Shown here one piece after another: positions 24,560-27,912 of a stretch of 27,912 bases of DNA. Source of the DNA: Nitriliruptoraceae bacterium (GTDB taxonomy: Bacteria; Actinomycetota; Nitriliruptoria; Nitriliruptorales; Nitriliruptoraceae); contig SLLJ01000371.1 in NCBI GenBank assembly GCA_007134165.1, positions 1 through 27,912 of the forward strand. Direction: 5' to 3'. Under the pieces are notes generated by a model that was not told the origin of the DNA, did no database searches, and saw nothing but the letters and a program-made list of their open reading frames with translations. Each line of letters begins with the position of its first letter. The first letter of the stretch is position 1. A program made the position numbers and the translations under genes.

Positions 24560-25870
24560 ATGAGCCAGCACGGGGGTCAGGACGCTCAGCCCGGCACGGC
24601 CCCGGTTGACCCGGCGTTCTCCTACGCCAAGATCTGGTGGATCGGCTTCGGCTTCCTGGGCGTGCAGTTGGCCTTCACGACCTACAACGCCTTCCTGCCA
24701 CTGATGTACCGCGAGTTCTTCGACTCGCGTGCCGCCATCGGGTTGCTGATGGGCACCGACAACCTCATCGGCCTGCTGCTGATCCCGGTGATCGGCGCCT
24801 GGTCGGACCGGGTCAACTCGCCGCTGGGCCGACGGCTGCCGTTCGTGCTGGTCGCGGTGCCGGTGGCCGCCCTGAGCTTCCTGGCGATCCCGTTCGCCGC
24901 GGCGCTGCTGTGGACGCTGATCCTGACCGAGGTGGTGTTCACCACCGCCATGCACGCCTACCGGGGACCGGTCATCACCTTGATGCCCGACCACACCCCA
25001 CCCGAGCTCCGGTCGACCGCCAACGGCATCATCAACCTGATGGGTGGCATCGGCACGCTGATCGCCTTCGGGGGCCTGGCGCTGCTCTACGACCTCGACC
25101 CGCGGCTGCCGTTCGGCATCGGCGCCGCGGTGCTGCTGCTCACCATGGCGGTGGTCGCGCTCAAGGCCGACCGTCACCCGCCGCACGTCGACAGCACCCC
25201 GGTCGCCTCCAAGAACCCGATCCGCGACGCCATCGACGGGGTGCGCGTCCTGCTCCAGCGCTCCAACCGTGGGCAGTTCCTGATCCTGGCCGCGATGCTG
25301 ACCTACTTCATCGGCTTCGCCGGGCTCGACGCGATGTTCCCGATCTACGGGGTGGAGACGCTCGGGCTGACCGAGGGTCGGGCGGCGTTCATCCTGACCT
25401 CGTTCGCCGGCTCGTTCCTGATCTTCGCGCTGCTCGCCGGGGTGATCGGAACCCGCATCGGCAAGATCCCGGCGATGCTCCTTGGCCTGGGCACCGTGCC
25501 GGTGCTGTTCCTGCTCGCCATCCCGGTGCGTGAGCCCACCGTGATCATGGCGATCTTCGTGGTCGCCGGGTTCGCCTGGGCACTCGTCAACGTACAGGCG
25601 ATGCCGCTGATCGCCGATCTTGGCGGACGGGACCGCATCGGCTTCTACATCGGGCTGTACTACATCTTCACGATGACCGGGCAGATGATCGGCCCGTTCG
25701 TGCTCGGCTCGGCGATGGACCTCCTCGGCAACCAGGGGATGTTCATCGCCGGCGCGGTGGTCTACGCGCTTGGTTTCGTCCTGCTGCACGCCGGTCGCAA
25801 GCGCCTGCCAGAAGACCCCGAAGCGCTCGCCCGTGAACGCCGCCTCGAGCACGTCGACAACGGACGCTGA
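24560..25870 (+). CDS. Major facilitator superfamily transporter, SLC45/GPH-like
   Basis: The 436-aa integral membrane protein has about 12 hydrophobic segments, starting with IWWIGFGFLGVQLAFTTYNAFL and AIGLLMGTDNLIGLLLIPVIGAW. The loop after the second segment reads SDRVNSPLGRRLPFVLV, the form of the MFS signature found in glycoside/sugar-proton symporters of the SLC45 and GPH groups. Other conserved parts are TTAMHAYRGPVITLMPD (an R-G-P motif after a helix), STANGIINLMGGIGTLIAFG and, in the second half, LLAGVIGTRIGKIPAMLLG and GLYYIFTMTGQMIGPFVLG. It follows the LacI gene closely, so a carbohydrate substrate is likely, though direction and substrate are inference. ATG 24560 has a CAGGTG just upstream. 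Confidence 0.88.
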   Translation: MSQHGGQDAQPGTAPVDPAFSYAKIWWIGFGFLGVQLAFTTYNAFLPLMYREFFDSRAAIGLLMGTDNLIGLLLIPVIGAWSDRVNSPLGRRLPFVLVAVPVAALSFLAIPFAAALLWTLILTEVVFTTAMHAYRGPVITLMPDHTPPELRSTANGIINLMGGIGTLIAFGGLALLYDLDPRLPFGIGAAVLLLTMAVVALKADRHPPHVDSTPVASKNPIRDAIDGVRVLLQRSNRGQFLILAAMLTYFIGFAGLDAMFPIYGVETLGLTEGRAAFILTSFAGSFLIFALLAGVIGTRIGKIPAMLLGLGTVPVLFLLAIPVREPTVIMAIFVVAGFAWALVNVQAMPLIADLGGRDRIGFYIGLYYIFTMTGQMIGPFVLGSAMDLLGNQGMFIAGAVVYALGFVLLHAGRKRLPEDPEALARERRLEHVDNGR

Positions 25871-25978
25871 CTTGGGCCTGCGCCTCCCCGTGACGGGTGG
25901 CCGACGGGCTCCACTCCGCCCTCGAGGCACCGTCAGCGACCAGGCGCGGGTCAGCGGCTGGGAACAGCTGGCTGCTGA

Positions 25979-25994
25979 CTGACCTTGAGGTCAG
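25979..25994 (+). terminator. Short hairpin after the MFS gene
   Basis: CTGACC, loop TTGA, GGTCAG forms a 6-bp perfect stem about 110 nt past the MFS stop and 130 nt before the next start. It is short, so it could equally be an operator or chance. No other clear element is seen in 25871-26125. Confidence 0.25.
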
Positions 25995-26125
25995 CGCCAG
26001 CCTGCACGTGCGCGCAGCGTCCACCGTCAGGACGACGTCGGCCGACCGGGGTAGAACTGAAACTGGAGACGACGACACGCGGCTTCGCGGGCACCGCCGC
26101 CTCCCACGTCAAAGGAGGTTCGCGC

Positions 26126-27912
26126 ATGCGCGCACAACACCCCCGGCTCCGATGGCTCCCGCCACGGCCAGCAGCGCTGCTCGCCACACTGCTCGCCATG
26201 CTGCTGACCGCCACGTCTCTCGTCGCGCACCCGCAGGCTGCGGCCGCCGAGGACACCTGTCCATCCACCTTCCCGCTCGCCGAGGTGCGCGCCGGCCAGC
26301 AGGGCACCGGGCTGAGCGTCGTGCGGGGCACCGAGCCGGTGCCGTTCGACGTCGAGGTCATCGATGTGCTCAACAACGCGCTCGGACCGGGCCTTCCCCT
26401 GATCGTCATCGAGGTCGACAGCCCCGAGATCGACCGGGTCGGCGGGGTCTGGAGCGGCATGTCGGGCTCGCCGGTGTACATCGACGGCCAACTGCTCGGC
26501 GCCCTGGCCTTCGGGTTCTCGTGGGGGCCCTCCCGGCTGGCGGGTGTCACGCCCGCGGCAGCGCTGTTCGACATCACCACGCGGCCCGCTCCCGACCCGC
26601 CGCTCGAGGAGGTCGCCAGCGTCACGATGTCTCGGCGGGTGCGGGAACGCGCCGCCGAGGACGGCGTGAGCCCCGCCGCCGCCCGACGCATGGACCCGCT
26701 GCGCCTCCCGCTGCAGGTCTCGGGACCGTCCCGACAACGTGTTGAAGCGATCGCAGCCCAGCTCGAGCGCAACCACCCGGGGCTGCAGGTCACCCGCAGC
26801 GGGATCGGCACGACCGACACGGTCCCGGCCTCGGCGCCGGTCCCCGGCGGCAACCTCGCGGTCAGCCTCTCCTATGGCGACGTGACCATGGCTGGGGTCG
26901 GCACCGTCACCGCCGTGTGCGATGGCACCGTGCTGGGCTTCGGCCACCCGATGCTGTACGCCGGAGCAACCCGGCTCGGCCTGCACACGGCCAGTGCCGT
27001 ACGGATCGTCGACGACCCGGTCTGGGGGTCGTACAAGCTGGCGAACGTGGGCCCACCGCTGGGCACGATCGAGCAGGACCGTCTGGCCGGCGTCGCCGGC
27101 CACCTCCGCTCGCTCCCGGTCACAACCGCGATCTCCACCTCGATCACCGACCTCGGTGCGCAACGCACCGTGACTGGCCGGACCGACGTGGTGTTCGAGG
27201 AGGCAACTCCCGAGGCCTTCTTCCTGCACGGCTACACCGCCTACGACCTGCTGGTCTTCGACGACCCCTACGTCGCCGGCACCTCCGAGGTGTCGTGGAC
27301 CATGACCGGGGTCCGTGCCGGTGGCCAGCCCTGGTCGGTGACCCGGGACAACCGCCACGCCAATCGCTACGACCTGTCCAGCGCAGCACTGTACGAGGCG
27401 GCCGACGCGCTGTGGATGATCGTCGGCAACCCCGACGAGCAGGTCCGGGTGACCGGCCTGGAGTACACCGCGGATGCGGTGGCGACCTACGACGCCTACG
27501 ACATCCTCGAAGACCGGGTGCGCCTGGCGAGCCTCGAGCCCGGCGACGAGGGCGAGGTCCCCGACGAGCAGTTCGTGCCGGCCGACGAACCCTTCGAGAT
27601 CGAGCCCGGCGACACGCTCGTTGTCCAGGTACCGCTGCGCCGCTTCCGCGCTGACGTCGAGTACCTCGAGGTCCGCCTCGAGATCCCCGAGGACGTCCGT
27701 GGCTACGGCGATCTGATCATCACCGGCGGCGGTTCGGCCTGGTATGGCGACCCCGACGACGAATTCATCGAGCCCTTCGCCGGACACTCGGACTCACCCG
27801 GAGGTTTCGACGAACTGCTCGCCTCCCTCGCCGAACGCTCACGCAACGACGACCTGGAGGTGAGCCTGCACGTCTACCCGTTCGAGTGGTGGGACGACGA
27901 CTGGGACGACGA
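26126..27912 (+). CDS. Secreted S55-type (SpoIVB-like) serine peptidase homologue, runs off right edge
   Basis: An ATG at 26126 has an ideal AAAGGAGG ribosome binding site (26111-26118), and the frame stays open for 595 codons to the window edge. The N-terminus is a Sec signal peptide (basic start, AALLATLLAMLLTATSLVA core, likely cleavage near AAAAE). Residues 50-150 hold the S55-like block with GGVWSGMSGSPVYIDGQLLGALAFGF; Ser115 of GMSGSP is the proposed nucleophile. A second block around 245-320 has VTAVCDGTVLGFGHPMLYAG, with His274 as the likely general base, followed by LANVGPPLGTIEQDRLAGVAG. The remainder (from about 330) is beta-rich, acidic and probably extracytoplasmic; it ends in a Trp/Asp-rich stretch. 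In sporulating Bacillus, SpoIVB has these two motifs in the reverse order. The substrate and role are unknown. Confidence 0.82.
   Translation, partial: MRAQHPRLRWLPPRPAALLATLLAMLLTATSLVAHPQAAAAEDTCPSTFPLAEVRAGQQGTGLSVVRGTEPVPFDVEVIDVLNNALGPGLPLIVIEVDSPEIDRVGGVWSGMSGSPVYIDGQLLGALAFGFSWGPSRLAGVTPAAALFDITTRPAPDPPLEEVASVTMSRRVRERAAEDGVSPAAARRMDPLRLPLQVSGPSRQRVEAIAAQLERNHPGLQVTRSGIGTTDTVPASAPVPGGNLAVSLSYGDVTMAGVGTVTAVCDGTVLGFGHPMLYAGATRLGLHTASAVRIVDDPVWGSYKLANVGPPLGTIEQDRLAGVAGHLRSLPVTTAISTSITDLGAQRTVTGRTDVVFEEATPEAFFLHGYTAYDLLVFDDPYVAGTSEVSWTMTGVRAGGQPWSVTRDNRHANRYDLSSAALYEAADALWMIVGNPDEQVRVTGLEYTADAVATYDAYDILEDRVRLASLEPGDEGEVPDEQFVPADEPFEIEPGDTLVVQVPLRRFRADVEYLEVRLEIPEDVRGYGDLIITGGGSAWYGDPDDEFIEPFAGHSDSPGGFDELLASLAERSRNDDLEVSLHVYPFEWWDDDWDD

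Noticed and set aside
26027..27787. 586-codon minus-strand frame opposite the S55-type gene
   Set aside because: The plus strand has an ideal ribosome binding site, a signal peptide and GMSGSP/GFGHP motifs; the minus frame has none.

Overview
This is a very GC-rich (about 70 percent by eye), densely coding stretch of a chromosome. It most likely comes from an actinobacterium: GTG starts are frequent, codon third positions are G or C, there is a leaderless-type promoter, a DUF6788-like relic, paired acyl-CoA dehydrogenases with a TetR regulator, and AGGAGG-type ribosome binding sites. A deep-branching actinobacterial lineage is possible, but no marker here fixes the taxon.

Layout, left to right. 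(1) 1-2462: the 5' part of a membrane sugar-transferase gene runs off the left edge. It is followed by mobile-element debris (a transposase C-terminus remnant and a DUF6788-like gene broken by an in-frame TGA) and an MscS-type channel that lacks most of the usual membrane sensor region. (2) 2463-3086: a gene-free stretch with a hexamer repeat. (3) 3087-9343: a membrane-anchored zinc-ribbon/beta-propeller protein, divergent from a two-gene type IIA topoisomerase operon that lies outside the usual dnaA-dnaN-recF context. (4) 9391-12887: a soluble four-PAS histidine kinase, a VOC-family protein and a divergent GNAT acetyltransferase. (5) 12999-16498: dps, class II fructose-bisphosphate aldolase and a phosphohexomutase, all on the minus strand, with hairpins and a 15-bp repeat between them. 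(6) 16564-19616: a TetR regulator behind two acyl-CoA dehydrogenases, with a palindromic operator candidate in front of the first. (7) 19832-21780: an alpha/beta hydrolase translationally coupled to an unusual photolyase/cryptochrome-like protein. (8) 21996-25870: a sugar-type solute-binding lipoprotein, a LacI regulator and an MFS transporter. (9) 26126-end: a secreted S55-type (SpoIVB-like) serine peptidase homologue that runs off the right edge.

The most unusual items are two proteins whose domain parts appear in swapped order. In the photolyase-like protein the FAD-binding domain comes first, then a three-cysteine cluster, then an antenna-domain-like alpha/beta segment. In the S55 protein the Ser motif precedes the His motif. 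Also notable are a topoisomerase A subunit without a GyrA box in its usual place, a truncated MscS, and a pair of acyl-CoA dehydrogenases in which only one subunit keeps the catalytic Glu motif. No CRISPR array, tRNA, rRNA or intact insertion sequence was seen.
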